A DNA stretch of 64,000 nucleotides from NCBI RefSeq assembly GCF_000215085.1, contig NC_015589.1, positions 2,740,120 through 2,804,119 on the forward strand. Reading direction: 5' to 3'. Positions 1 through 9,338 of this stretch are shown here, one piece after another. Position 1 is the first letter of the stretch. Every line of letters starts with the position of its first letter. Source of the stretch: Desulforamulus ruminis DSM 2154. Lineage in GTDB: Bacteria > Bacillota > Desulfotomaculia > Desulfotomaculales > Desulfotomaculaceae. The position numbers were made by a program, and so were the translations under genes. The notes beneath the pieces were generated by a model, which was not told where the DNA came from, did no database searches, and saw only the letters and a list, made by a program, of their open reading frames with translations.

Positions 1-728
1 AGGTAAGCCAGATGCACCCGAATCTGGTGGGTTCTCCCGGTTTCCAGTTCCAGGCGGACCAAGCTGCCGCCGGCAAAAGAGTGCAACACCTCAAAATGGG
101 TTATGGCGGTTTTACCTGCGGGAGAAATCCTCCTCCTGGTAAAACTGCTTTCTTCCCTGGCGATGGGGAGACAGATGCTTCCTCGTTGCCGGTCAAGCTT
201 CCCCTGCACCACCGCCAGGTAGCGGCGGGTTAATAAACCTTGGGCCATTTGCCGGGCCAACTGTTGATGGGCATAAGAACTCCGCGCCACCAGCACCAGT
301 CCGGAAGTATCCCGGTCCAGACGGTGCACCGGCCTGAAGCGGTCTACAATCCCCTGCTGCCGCCAGTGGTACAAAACGCCGTTGGCCAGCGTTCCCTCGA
401 CTTGAGTGGTTAGGGGGTGAACCAGCATACCGGGGGGTTTGTTCACCGCCAGAATATCCCTGTCTTCATAAATAATCTCCAAATCCAGCTTCTGGGGCAT
501 TACCCGGCTTTCTTCCGCTGCCAGCACCAATTCCAGCCGTTGACCCGGCATCACCCGAACATTGCTGTACACCGGTTCTCCGTTGAGTAAAATTCCTTCC
601 TGCCTTTTAGCCCGGCGCAGCAGGGTACGGGAAACTCCCAAGGCCTGGCGCAGCACTTTCTCCACCAGCCAACCGTCCATTTTCTGGTCAATGATAATCT
701 TAATGCGATTCTCTCTATGGTTTTCCAT
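1..728 (-). CDS. RluA/RluD-family RNA pseudouridine synthase (3' end outside window)
   Basis: Converts specific uridines of rRNA (or tRNA) to pseudouridine. The first 242 residues are present; the C-terminus lies beyond base 1. An S4-like RNA-binding segment covers about residues 15-72, and the catalytic signature HRLDRDTSGL lies at residues 135-144, with the nucleophilic Asp in HRLD. The downstream family motif GRTHQIRVHL is also visible just before the edge. The ATG at 728 follows a GGGAGG ribosome site at 733-738. The family is certain; which subgroup (RluD, or YlyB/YjbO-like) and which uridine it modifies cannot be read from the sequence. Confidence 0.93.
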   Translation of the reverse strand, partial: MENHRENRIKIIIDQKMDGWLVEKVLRQALGVSRTLLRRAKRQEGILLNGEPVYSNVRVMPGQRLELVLAAEESRVMPQKLDLEIIYEDRDILAVNKPPGMLVHPLTTQVEGTLANGVLYHWRQQGIVDRFRPVHRLDRDTSGLVLVARSSYAHQQLARQMAQGLLTRRYLAVVQGKLDRQRGSICLPIAREESSFTRRRISPAGKTAITHFEVLHSFAGGSLVRLELETGRTHQIRVHLAY

Positions 729-958
729 AAAACCTCCCAAGTTATTAAACCCTTATTTGAAGGAAAAATTGGCATTAAGACAGGGACGTTCCTCTTCCAT
801 CCCGGAGAATGCCACGAATCAATAACATTATATCAGCCCCTCCCCTCCATGAAGTAGGATTGTAATTTATTACCTTATGAACCCTGCAGGAGTTCCCTGG
901 ACCGGAGTCAAATTTAAAATGTTTAAATGTAGAACTTTGCTCTAAAGGGGGGATTACC

Positions 959-1501
959 GTGATAGCCAACACTTTGGCCGAAAAAAGGGAATTCATTATT
1001 TGGTTCATACGGACCAACCGTCTGAAAAAACCCGAAGCATCCAGGGTGCTGGATTTTATTAAAGACAACAAAAACCTATTGTCCCGGGTACAGTTTACCA
1101 ACAAGTTGTCCAATCAACCCGATGCCCTTCTTGTTTCCGCGGTGTATACCAATACCTTCCCTTTTGATTTTCGTTTGTCTAACGTGAACTATGGTTCTGT
1201 GGATCAGGTAATTCATCAATTGAAAACCAATCCCCCCAAACGTCTCGCCATTTGGTTGTCCTTTGCCAGTCCCCCCCATTGCCGATTTTGCCCCCGTTCC
1301 AAACGAAAGCAGTTGCAGGCAAGCCTTACCCCGGATTCCCAAGCCCAGCGTTTACTGGTGGAAGCGGTCCGCACGGTCAATCAAAGGGAAGCTTACCGCA
1401 GAACGTTGCTGAAAAAAATTGATCAGGCACTGGATGAAAAAAATTCCCAGGAGTTTGAACGTCTTTCCCAAGAGCTTCGCAAACTGGTGTATGAAACATA
1501 G
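959..1501 (+). CDS. YpiB/ReoY-like protein (UPF0302)
   Basis: A 180-residue soluble protein resembling Bacillus YpiB and Listeria ReoY. The ReoY-like domain (about residues 1-110) is followed by a short C-terminal IDEAL-like segment (about 140-178, rich in charged residues). In Listeria, ReoY acts with ReoM in ClpCP-dependent turnover of MurA; that role is known from the family and only inferred here. The start is the GTG at 959, supported by AAAGGGGGGA just upstream. One Cys pair (C-x-x-C, in HCRFCP) sits mid-protein and is not a family hallmark I recognise. The gene stands alone and ends in its own terminator. Confidence 0.72.
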   Translation: MIANTLAEKREFIIWFIRTNRLKKPEASRVLDFIKDNKNLLSRVQFTNKLSNQPDALLVSAVYTNTFPFDFRLSNVNYGSVDQVIHQLKTNPPKRLAIWLSFASPPHCRFCPRSKRKQLQASLTPDSQAQRLLVEAVRTVNQREAYRRTLLKKIDQALDEKNSQEFERLSQELRKLVYET

Positions 1502-1510
1502 CCACTGATC

Positions 1511-1542
1511 TTCCCCCGGTTGATTATCTCCGGGGGTTTTTT
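1511..1542 (+). terminator. Rho-independent terminator of the YpiB-like gene
   Basis: CCCCCGG (1513-1519) pairs with CCGGGGG (1530-1536), followed by six T residues. It starts 10 bases after the stop codon. Confidence 0.9.
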
Positions 1543-1677
1543 ATGCCTGGATCCACTGAATAAATATTTAATCACTACAAAATTTTCCCTTTTTCCAACT
1601 TTCTGAAAATTAAATGAAGGAAGATTAATGAATTTTGTCGTAGATATTCTAAAATGTTCCATATGGCAGGTGATGCT

Positions 1678-4600
1678 ATGAGTATCGGTAGAAAGTTTAT
1701 CCTGACTGTATTTATCACCGGGCTGGTACTGGTAGGGGAAATTTTGTTTTTATTTCACCATTACATTATTCCCTGGCAGGTGGATCATATTGTTGAAAAG
1801 GCCAGGGCCATCGCTTATTTTCTCCAGGAAACCACGCCTCTGCTGCAAGATGATGAAAAACAAAAACTGGTCGCCAATCTGAACGGTAAAGAACCGGATC
1901 TCAGTTATTTATTAATTATGGATAAAAACGCCAAAGCCCTGATTCACAGCGATCCAGACCGGGTTGGCATGGTTTTTCCCGATCAAGGAAAACTTTCTTC
2001 CGCCCGGGACGGTAAAACCGTAGAGCAGATTTACACCCGGGATGAGAATAATCCCAATTCAAGATATCATGGAGAACGCACCATCGACATCGTTATCCCC
2101 TATTTTGACGCTTCCGGAAATCATACCGGGGCCATCAATGTAGGTCTTTCCTTAAAGCGCATCGATCTGCTGAGGGATCAATATTACACGGTCATCGGTC
2201 TCAGCGCCTTGTTCCTAACCCTTCTTTTTTCATTTATTATTTATAAAGGCCGGCAAGATGTCATTATGCCCCTAAAATCCCTTTCAGTCATGGCCAGACG
2301 CCTGGGCAACGGCGATTTAAATCAATTGATTAAGATTGATAAAAACGATGAGATCGGGGATCTGGCCCAGGAATTTAACACCATGGCCAAAAAATTAAAC
2401 TCTCTGATGAACCGCTTAAAAGACAAAGAACACCAGCTTAAAGAATACATTGATCAACTCATCACCCTTAACGCTAAAATTGCTCCGGACGGGACACTGC
2501 TGATGGTGAATGAAACCGCCGCCCAACTAATGCATTTGCCGTCGGAACAACTGGTGGGCCGGAAACTTTGGGAAACACCCTGGTGCAGCAACTCCAAAGC
2601 CAGACAATGGCTGGAAGAGGCCGTTCAGAAAGCCGCAGCCGGGGAGACCATCCATTATGAAACCGAAACTCCCCTGGGCCAAACCAAACCCATTATGATT
2701 GATTTTTCCCTGAAACCGGTCTTTAACCGGGAGCAGCAGGTCATTTATCTGGTGGCTGAGGGTCGGGATATCACCGAGCGCAAATATATGGAGCAGGAAC
2801 TCACGGCTTCCAATGAGGAGCTTACGGCCACCAATGAAGAACTGGTTTCCATTGAAGAGGAATTAAGAGCCACCAACGAAGAACTAAACCACTCCCACCA
2901 GCAAATGAACGTCATCTTTGAAAGTATCACCGACGGTTTTTTATCCTTAGATCCTCGTTGGAAAATTACCTATGTTAACGGAGAGGCGGAAAAACTTCTT
3001 TTACTGCATCCCCAAAGAGTATTGGATAAGAATTTTTGGGAGGTTTTCCCCGAGGTTACCGACTCTCTCCTGCATCAACAGCTTGAAGAGGTTATGGAAC
3101 AACAGGTCCCTGCCAGATTCGAGTATTACTACCCCCTTTTGAATAAGTGGTTTGCCATTCATGCCTACCCTTCGGCCGGTGGAGTCTCCATTTACTTCCA
3201 TGACATTTCCGACAGAAAGCTGGCGGAGGAAAAAATTTATTTTCATAACAAATACTTGGCCTCCCTGCATGAAACGGCCCTGGCTTTGATGAATCGACTG
3301 GATCTGGATGATCTGCTGGAGGCCATTCTTTCCCGGGCGGGCGCTTTATTGGGTACGGAACATGGCTGGATTTACCTGGTTAACAATGATAAATCCCGGG
3401 TGGTTGTGCGTGCCGGGGTAGGCGCCTGCAAACAAACCATCGGCTTCGCCATGAAACCCGGAGAAGGCCTGGCCGGCAAGGTGTGGCTCTCGGGCCAGCC
3501 CATGATTGTTCATGATTATTACAACTGGCAGGGGCGTTCTATCAATTTTATATCCACCGCTATCCATTCCACACTGGCTGTACCTCTTAAGTCCGGTCAG
3601 GAGACCATTGGCATTATTGGTCTGGGTTTTGTGCAAAACAATCGGCAGTTAAATGATGAAGATGTCACTCTTTTAAATGGTTTTGCCCAGTTGGCTTCCA
3701 TTGCTCTGGAAAATGCCCGGTTGTTTAAAACCGCTCAACAAGAATTGTCCGAACGTACCAAGGTTCAAGAACTGATGAGGCACCAGGCCCACCACGATCA
3801 TCTGACGGATCTGCCCAACCGGATTCTTTTTAATCAACAATTAAATCATATTCTTTCCCAGGCAGATAAAAACAAAGAAATGCTGGCGGTCTTTTTCCTG
3901 GATTTAGACTATTTCAAAGTGGTTAACGATACCCTGGGCCATGACATGGGGGACCAGTTGCTGAAAGGGATTGCCCAGCGGCTATCCTCGGTTCTGTACA
4001 AAGAAGACATCATTGCCCGCATTGGCGGTGATGAATTCGCCATCATTGTAAACAATATTTCAGCCAGAGAAACCGCTGCCGTGGTTGCTCAAAAGATTAT
4101 CGATTCCTTAAAGTCTCCCTGGATCCTAGGCAGCCATGAATTCCATATCACCACCAGCATTGGCATCGCCCTCTACCCGGCAGATGGCCAAACCGTTGAA
4201 ATTTTACTTAAAAATGCAGATATGGCCATGTACCAGGCCAAAGACCTGGGTAAGAATAACTACCAATTCTACGAACCCAACATGAAAGACCGCATCTCCC
4301 AGCGCTTGGCTTTGGAACACAGTATCCGGCGGGGCCTGGAGCAGGGTGAATTCGTGATTTACTATCAGCCCCTGTTGGACCTCTCAACGGGGAAAATCGT
4401 CGGGATTGAAGCCCTGATTCGCTGGAACCATCCCCGCAAGGGGCTTATCAGTCCGGCGGAATTTATCCCGGTGGCCGAAGAAACCGGGCTCATCATTCCT
4501 CTGGGGGAATGGATCCTTCGCTCCGCTTGTAAGCGCAATAAAGTCTGGCAGGATAACGGCTATCCGCCCATGCGGATGGCGGTGAATCTATCGGCCCGCC

Positions 4601-5109
4601 AGTTTCAGCAGCAGAAGCTGGTTAAAAAAGTAGCCCGAATTCTTGAAGAAACCGGCCTTGATCCCCGCTGGCTGGAACTGGAGATTACCGAGAGCATTGC
4701 CATGAAGGATGTGGAATTCACCAGTAAAATGCTCTTTGAGCTGCAAAAGATGGGCATCACCATTGCCATTGACGATTTCGGCACCGGCTATTCTTCCTTA
4801 AGTTACCTTAAACGCCTGCCCATCGATATTTTAAAAATTGACCGTTCCTTTATCCGGGACATTATCTCCGATCCGGACGATGCCTCCATCGTGAAAACCA
4901 TTATCATTCTGGCCCATAATTTAAAAATGAAGGTTACCGCCGAAGGCGTTGAAACCCAGGAACAATTGAATTATCTCAGGCAGCAGGGATGTGATGAAAT
5001 ACAGGGCTATTTATTCAGTAAACCCCTCCCCGGGGAAGAAATAGAAGCATTGCTTTCCTCAAGCAGTTTATATCATAAATCCTTTCCTTCATCCAATCAG
5101 AATTTGTGA
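1678..5109 (+). CDS. Membrane-anchored PAS-PAS-GAF-GGDEF-EAL cyclic-di-GMP protein
   Basis: A 1143-residue sensor for making and/or degrading cyclic di-GMP. Order: TM1 (about 7-28), extracytoplasmic Cache-like sensor (30-165), TM2 (172-190), HAMP (191-245), PAS (265-370), a coiled coil with repeated T-x-N-E-E-L units (375-408), PAS (410-515), GAF (535-685), GGDEF (700-860) and EAL (880-1125). GGDEF (783-787) and EAL (911-913, in EALIRW) are intact, as is DDFGTGYSSL, so both activities are possible. The inhibitory RxxD I-site before GGDEF is degenerate (YKED). An in-frame ATG at 1654 lacks a ribosome site; the ATG at 1678 has AGGTGAT at 1669-1675, so the shorter form is preferred. Confidence 0.95.
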   Translation: MSIGRKFILTVFITGLVLVGEILFLFHHYIIPWQVDHIVEKARAIAYFLQETTPLLQDDEKQKLVANLNGKEPDLSYLLIMDKNAKALIHSDPDRVGMVFPDQGKLSSARDGKTVEQIYTRDENNPNSRYHGERTIDIVIPYFDASGNHTGAINVGLSLKRIDLLRDQYYTVIGLSALFLTLLFSFIIYKGRQDVIMPLKSLSVMARRLGNGDLNQLIKIDKNDEIGDLAQEFNTMAKKLNSLMNRLKDKEHQLKEYIDQLITLNAKIAPDGTLLMVNETAAQLMHLPSEQLVGRKLWETPWCSNSKARQWLEEAVQKAAAGETIHYETETPLGQTKPIMIDFSLKPVFNREQQVIYLVAEGRDITERKYMEQELTASNEELTATNEELVSIEEELRATNEELNHSHQQMNVIFESITDGFLSLDPRWKITYVNGEAEKLLLLHPQRVLDKNFWEVFPEVTDSLLHQQLEEVMEQQVPARFEYYYPLLNKWFAIHAYPSAGGVSIYFHDISDRKLAEEKIYFHNKYLASLHETALALMNRLDLDDLLEAILSRAGALLGTEHGWIYLVNNDKSRVVVRAGVGACKQTIGFAMKPGEGLAGKVWLSGQPMIVHDYYNWQGRSINFISTAIHSTLAVPLKSGQETIGIIGLGFVQNNRQLNDEDVTLLNGFAQLASIALENARLFKTAQQELSERTKVQELMRHQAHHDHLTDLPNRILFNQQLNHILSQADKNKEMLAVFFLDLDYFKVVNDTLGHDMGDQLLKGIAQRLSSVLYKEDIIARIGGDEFAIIVNNISARETAAVVAQKIIDSLKSPWILGSHEFHITTSIGIALYPADGQTVEILLKNADMAMYQAKDLGKNNYQFYEPNMKDRISQRLALEHSIRRGLEQGEFVIYYQPLLDLSTGKIVGIEALIRWNHPRKGLISPAEFIPVAEETGLIIPLGEWILRSACKRNKVWQDNGYPPMRMAVNLSARQFQQQKLVKKVARILEETGLDPRWLELEITESIAMKDVEFTSKMLFELQKMGITIAIDDFGTGYSSLSYLKRLPIDILKIDRSFIRDIISDPDDASIVKTIIILAHNLKMKVTAEGVETQEQLNYLRQQGCDEIQGYLFSKPLPGEEIEALLSSSSLYHKSFPSSNQNL

Positions 5110-5149
5110 TTCCATCTAAATCCATTTGTAAACTTTGAATAAAAAGTTA

Positions 5150-5179
5150 GGGCGGCAACCTCCGGAGAGGTTCCCGCCC
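5150..5179. terminator. Bidirectional terminator between convergent genes
   Basis: GGGCGGCAACC pairs with GGTTCCCGCCC (one mismatch) around an 8-base loop, with A-rich sequence on the left. It serves the cyclic-di-GMP gene and the leftward Dabb gene. Confidence 0.8.
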
Positions 5180-5182
5180 TTC

Positions 5183-5470
5183 CTATGCTTCTACTTCATA
5201 ATCCACTGCCGCCACGGCTTCCCTTACGGTGGCAAGATATTCAGCTACTTCCACATGCAGCGGGTGAATTTGATAAGCCTGAAGGTCTTCCAAAGAATTG
5301 AATTTGCTCACCAGTGCCAGATCATAGGAGCGCTCCGTATGAAGCACATCTACACCTACTTCCAGGTGAAGCAGTTGGGGAATCTTCCCCTTTAAATTTA
5401 ACAACATCTCCCTGGCCTTGGCAATATTTTCTCGATCTTTAAACTTGAAGAACACAATGTGTGTAACCAT
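5183..5470 (-). CDS. Dabb-family (stress-responsive A/B barrel) protein
   Basis: A 95-residue protein with the dimeric alpha/beta-barrel fold. It begins VTHIVFFKFK, the typical first strand with its conserved His, and contains the family segment YDLALVSKFNSLEDLQAY. Members are small soluble proteins, mostly of unknown role. A GTG at 5479 would add three residues, but the ATG at 5470 is preceded by GAGG at a usable distance and gives the canonical N-terminus. Monocistronic. Confidence 0.85.
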   Translation of the reverse strand: MVTHIVFFKFKDRENIAKAREMLLNLKGKIPQLLHLEVGVDVLHTERSYDLALVSKFNSLEDLQAYQIHPLHVEVAEYLATVREAVAAVDYEVEA

Positions 5471-5585
5471 AACCCTCACTCCATTTCAACGTATTGGTCC
5501 TTGTCATTGCCTGTCGCAAAACCTTTCACTATTTTTTCAATACAACGGATTCTTATGCAGTTAAAACTCCTGCATAATCAAGCCT

Positions 5586-6383
5586 TTAGCTGCCGCTGTT
5601 CCGCCAAACCCGGATGACCGCCAGGGAATCTCCCTGGAAGGAGCCTGCGGAAATTTTACCTCTCATAAATCCTTTCATGGGAATCGAATCTCCGTGAGAA
5701 AGATTCGCTTTTAAATATTGAATAACCTCTTCGGCGGCCGTCTCACCAAACTTTGAAGCCAGAATATTCCGGGCCTCCTCAAGGGGTTGAGCCGGTGCGG
5801 GTTTTTGGAGATCCACCAGCAGTTCCATTTCAATATCCGCCGGATAAAAGCGGATGGCCGTAATGGAGGCGGCCAGGGGAATGGTATAACCCTCCCGGGT
5901 GAAAAAATCCCTCGCTGTCAGCCGGACGGCGCCATTGGCCTCATCAAAGCTTACCTCATAACCCAGGTTTTCCGCCGTATACCGGAGAGGAAGGTAGGAT
6001 TGTCCGTTTATTAATACCGGAACCGCCTCCATCCGGGCCAGATCACTATAATAGTCCCGGTGTTGCACCAAAAAGTTCTCATGGTTTAAAAGGTACACCA
6101 CCGTATCTTTCCCTTTGGTTAGGGCGATACTTTGGTACTCTAGCTGATCGGACCACTTCACCTCGGCTCCCAGGGCCTCCCCCAGGGAGGCAGTCGGTAA
6201 ATAAATCAGGCCGTCTTTAACGAACCCGGGGGTGTCCATGATTTTGGCCTGGCCATCGGCATAGTAAACTTTTTGCCCTATGGGGAAAACCACTTCATCG
6301 GACGCCAGGGCCGGAAATGAACAGATCCCCATCCCCAGTACCAGAACTGCTAAAAAGGTGCATAAACGAAAAGCGCTCAACAT
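5586..6383 (-). CDS. Exported stalk-domain (copper amine oxidase N-terminal-like) protein
   Basis: A 265-residue secreted protein with a signal peptide (about 1-27, ending FPALAS). Two beta-rich repeats of the Cu_amine_oxidN1 'stalk' type follow: one around IYLPTASLGEALGAEVKW, one around SYLPLRYTAENLGYEV. In Firmicutes these repeats occur on surface proteins and are not by themselves enzymes. The C-terminal 90 residues are unassigned. GGAGGAA precedes the ATG. It is divergent from the deacetylase gene, sharing a ~150-bp intergenic region. Confidence 0.82.
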   Translation of the reverse strand: MLSAFRLCTFLAVLVLGMGICSFPALASDEVVFPIGQKVYYADGQAKIMDTPGFVKDGLIYLPTASLGEALGAEVKWSDQLEYQSIALTKGKDTVVYLLNHENFLVQHRDYYSDLARMEAVPVLINGQSYLPLRYTAENLGYEVSFDEANGAVRLTARDFFTREGYTIPLAASITAIRFYPADIEMELLVDLQKPAPAQPLEEARNILASKFGETAAEEVIQYLKANLSHGDSIPMKGFMRGKISAGSFQGDSLAVIRVWRNSGS

Positions 6384-6541
6384 GTTTGTGTTCCTCCTGC
6401 CACTTCTATTCCTTTGAAAATTTCTCCATGCAAAAGGTTATTCCTTTTTCTTCATAAGATTTAGCAGGGTTTTAGACTTTTTTGTAAAATATTACTAGGA
6501 TGTGTTGAAATTTATAATCTGTCAGCAAGGATGTGTATCGC

Positions 6542-7993
6542 GTGAGGAATTGGTTTTTGGGGTTATTTTTATTCCTACTTTTTATTCAACCGGTTCCGGT
6601 TCAGGCCGGTGAGGGAAACAAAAATACTGCGGCAGGAAAAGAAAGTAATCCTCCCATGGTCCATATCTTTATGTACCACGTCATTGACGAAGGACCCAAC
6701 GGCCTCTATGTTCCGGAAACAGACTTTGAGGAACAAATTAAACTACTTTCTGAACAGGGCTATAAAAGTGCGACCCTGTCCCAACTTCCTGAAATTTTAA
6801 AGGGTGCCAAGGGAAAGCCCGGCGATAAATGGGTCATCCTGACCCTGGATGACGGCTACGTCTCCCTTTATGATAACGCCTTTCCCATTTTGAAGAAATA
6901 CGGTTTTACAGCCACTGCTTTTATTATTACGGAGATGGTGGATACGCCCAACCATGTCACCTGGGAACAATTAAAGGAGCTCCAGCGCTATGGAATAGAG
7001 ATTGGCTGTCATACGGAAACCCACCCTTATTTATATAATCTGGAACAAAAAGATCAACAACGGGAGATTGCCGGGGCGAAAGAAAAACTGGAACAAAAAT
7101 TAAATATCAAAGTGGTTTCTTTTTCTTACCCTTATGGGGCCTATAACGATCAGGTCATCGAAGAGGTCAGAAAAAACGGTTTCACCGAAGCAGTTACGGT
7201 AAACACAGGCATTTCTTCCCCCCTGGATGATGCCTATACGCTGCCCCGGGTGAATATTTACGGCGGCATGCGTCTGGAATCTTTGGCCCAAATCCTGCGA
7301 TTTAAGCCGGGCCAATACGATAACAATCTGGCCGCGGGTTTTAATGCCGTGGACCTTAATCCTCTGGATGAAAAAGCCTATTTGAGCCGAGGGATGGCTT
7401 ATGATAATTTGGGCCGGTATGAACTGGCCCTGGCAGATTACGATAAAGCCATTGAAATCAACCCGGAATTTCCGGATCCCTATAACGGCAAAGGCTATAT
7501 TTATAACAAGCTAGGCCAACAGACCGAGTCCATCGCCAACTATACCAAGTCCTGTGAACTGGCCCCCACCTTCCCCTATCCCTTTAACAACCGGGCTAAG
7601 GTTTATGTGGAAATTGGGGAATATGACAAAGCCATTGGGGATTTAAATAAGGTTATCGAAATGGATCCAAACTTCCCTTACCTGGCCTCCACCTATAATA
7701 AAAAAGGCTATGCTTATGCCAAATTGGGCAATTATCAGCAGGCATTGGCCGATTGCAGCAAGTCCATCGAGTTAAATGCGGATTATGCCGACGCTTATAA
7801 CAGCAGGGGCTACACCTATTACCACAGCGGCCAGGCAGAATTGGCCGAGACGGATTTAAACCGGGCCATTGAGCTGGACCCTAACCAACCCCTTTATTAC
7901 TTTAACCTGAGTAATGTCTACAAAACATTGGGGCAAGAGTACAAGGCTGAGGCCAGCTTAAAAAAAGTGCTTGAGCTGGAAGCCAATAAATGA
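6542..7993 (+). CDS. Exported polysaccharide deacetylase fused to TPR repeats
   Basis: An N-terminal signal or anchor segment (about 1-22) precedes a NodB-type carbohydrate deacetylase domain (about 40-255). The metal triad is visible as LTLDDG (Asp 103/104) and H-x-x-x-H (157/161, in CHTETH). From about residue 265 to the end there are six tetratricopeptide repeats (A-L-A-D-Y-D-K-A-I-E-I-N-P type). It probably deacetylates peptidoglycan or another cell-surface glycan, with the TPR array binding a partner. The GTG at 6542 has AAGGA at 6527-6531 (10-base spacing); an in-frame GTG at 6533 sits too close to that site. Confidence 0.87.
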   Translation: MRNWFLGLFLFLLFIQPVPVQAGEGNKNTAAGKESNPPMVHIFMYHVIDEGPNGLYVPETDFEEQIKLLSEQGYKSATLSQLPEILKGAKGKPGDKWVILTLDDGYVSLYDNAFPILKKYGFTATAFIITEMVDTPNHVTWEQLKELQRYGIEIGCHTETHPYLYNLEQKDQQREIAGAKEKLEQKLNIKVVSFSYPYGAYNDQVIEEVRKNGFTEAVTVNTGISSPLDDAYTLPRVNIYGGMRLESLAQILRFKPGQYDNNLAAGFNAVDLNPLDEKAYLSRGMAYDNLGRYELALADYDKAIEINPEFPDPYNGKGYIYNKLGQQTESIANYTKSCELAPTFPYPFNNRAKVYVEIGEYDKAIGDLNKVIEMDPNFPYLASTYNKKGYAYAKLGNYQQALADCSKSIELNADYADAYNSRGYTYYHSGQAELAETDLNRAIELDPNQPLYYFNLSNVYKTLGQEYKAEASLKKVLELEANK

Positions 7994-8061
7994 TCAACCC
8001 ATCATGGTTGTTTAATCATAAGATGATTCAATAACAAGATACACTTACTGTAACGTCCATG

Positions 8062-8101
8062 ATAGGCCATGAGGTGCGGAATGTCCCCCCTCATGGCCTA
8101 T
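8062..8101. terminator. Long hairpin downstream of the deacetylase gene
   Basis: A perfect 13-bp stem, ATAGGCCATGAGG (8062-8074) with CCTCATGGCCTAT (8089-8101), followed by GCTTTT. It is probably the transcription terminator, though the T run is short. Confidence 0.7.
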
Positions 8102-8253
8102 GCTTTTCATGCTCCGCTTTGTCAAAACCCATTATTTTACAATCATGCCCTTGTGTCATCCGGCAGTTTATATGATAATAATTATATTTCAAGAGCAATC
8201 CTGCAGATAAGCCGAAGATAAAAGGCAATCTGTAAGTAATGGAGAAACAGGAT

Positions 8254-8994
8254 ATGGTGACAATCTTTTTGTGCGATGACAATCAGCAAATGATTGATAA
8301 ATACAGCAGACTGATAACCCAGTATGCCAACAAAAACAGGATAACCATCACCCTTTCCGCTTTTAACAGCGGGGAAGCACTGCTATTCCATCTGTCCGAT
8401 TCTCCGAATCAGGCGGATATTATCTATCTGGATATTTTAATGGGACATTTGAACGGTATGGAAACCGCTAAAAAGCTAAGAAAACTTGGCTGCAATTCAG
8501 AAATCATCTTTCTTACAACCAGCGAAGATTATGTGTTTGAGGCCTTTGATATTACACCGGTTCACTATTTGGTTAAAGACTCAACCTCTTCCGAGAAGTT
8601 TGAACAGATTTTTTTACGGGCTATTTCACTGGCAGAGGCAAAAAAGACCGAGCTATTTGTGTGCGAATCAGGGAGCACCCGCAAAGTTATACCGCTGAAG
8701 GATATTTCCTATTTTGAGATCTGGAAACGGGTGGTCATGGTGCATTATAAGTCGGAAGAAAAATTTGAATATTACGGGACAATGGAACAGCTTGAAAAAC
8801 AAATGCTGGAGAAAGACTTTATCCGGGTACATCGTTCTTACCTGGTTAATCTGTCCTATATTGCAAAGTTCCAGCGGCAAAGCCTGGTTTTAAAGACCGG
8901 CAAGGTCATTCCCATCGGCATCACCTATCTGAAACAGGTCAAGGAAGCTTTCTCTAAGTATATATCCCGCTCTAACATCTACAGCATCGATTAA
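8254..8994 (+). CDS. LytTR-family response regulator (AgrA-like)
   Basis: A 246-residue regulator. The receiver domain (1-120) has the acidic pair in FLCDD, the phosphoacceptor Asp in IYLDILMG and a late Lys in VHYLVKD. A LytTR DNA-binding domain follows (about 135-240, with FIRVHRSYLVN). Such proteins usually act with a GHKL membrane kinase in peptide quorum sensing or bacteriocin control. The next gene is a decayed kinase, so this regulator is probably an orphan. The ATG at 8254 is favoured (GGAG at 8241-8244); an ATG at 8239 lacks a good ribosome site. Confidence 0.9.
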   Translation: MVTIFLCDDNQQMIDKYSRLITQYANKNRITITLSAFNSGEALLFHLSDSPNQADIIYLDILMGHLNGMETAKKLRKLGCNSEIIFLTTSEDYVFEAFDITPVHYLVKDSTSSEKFEQIFLRAISLAEAKKTELFVCESGSTRKVIPLKDISYFEIWKRVVMVHYKSEEKFEYYGTMEQLEKQMLEKDFIRVHRSYLVNLSYIAKFQRQSLVLKTGKVIPIGITYLKQVKEAFSKYISRSNIYSID

Positions 8995-9000
8995 AAAGAG

Positions 9001-9338
9001 GTGATGGTGCTGCTTGTTCCAATTGTTTCCCTGTTGGCTATGACGTCTTTTTTCTTCTTTATTTTAAAGATTTACTTCCACTAAAAGTGAAACACTGGTT
9101 CTTTTATATGGCTGTAATTGCAGTCAACCTTGGGCCGTTGTGGTATCGGATATTTTCGATTTACACTTTATCGGCGTTTTTCTGGTTATGGGTTCCATGA
9201 TGCTGGCCTTTAAGCTGCTCTTCCACATGAATGGGTTACAGGTAATATACACAGGCAGCCTGTATATGTTTTCCTTGTACAGCAGCAGAGGGATTATTGT
9301 TTCCATTTACGCTCTGCTTTTAAAGGAGATTTATTCTT
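9001..9338 (+). pseudogene. Remnant of a GHKL-type sensor histidine kinase (membrane part only)
   Basis: After AAAAGAGGTG a reading frame opens at 9001-9004 but stops near 9084. The coding signal continues in a second frame (about 9060-9200: KVKHWFFYMAVIAVNLGPLW) and then in a third (about 9150-9335: LFHMNGLQVIYTGSLYMFSL). Together they resemble the N-terminal transmembrane region of Agr-type kinases. At least two frameshifts are needed, and the dimerisation and ATPase domains are absent because the thioesterase gene begins at 9339. The assignment rests on hydrophobic pattern and position beside a LytTR regulator. Confidence 0.6.

Noticed and set aside
551-825. Overlapping ORFs of 74 and 87 codons at the left edge
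   Set aside because: Both are shadows of the pseudouridine synthase, whose frame shows the catalytic motif and a proper ribosome site.
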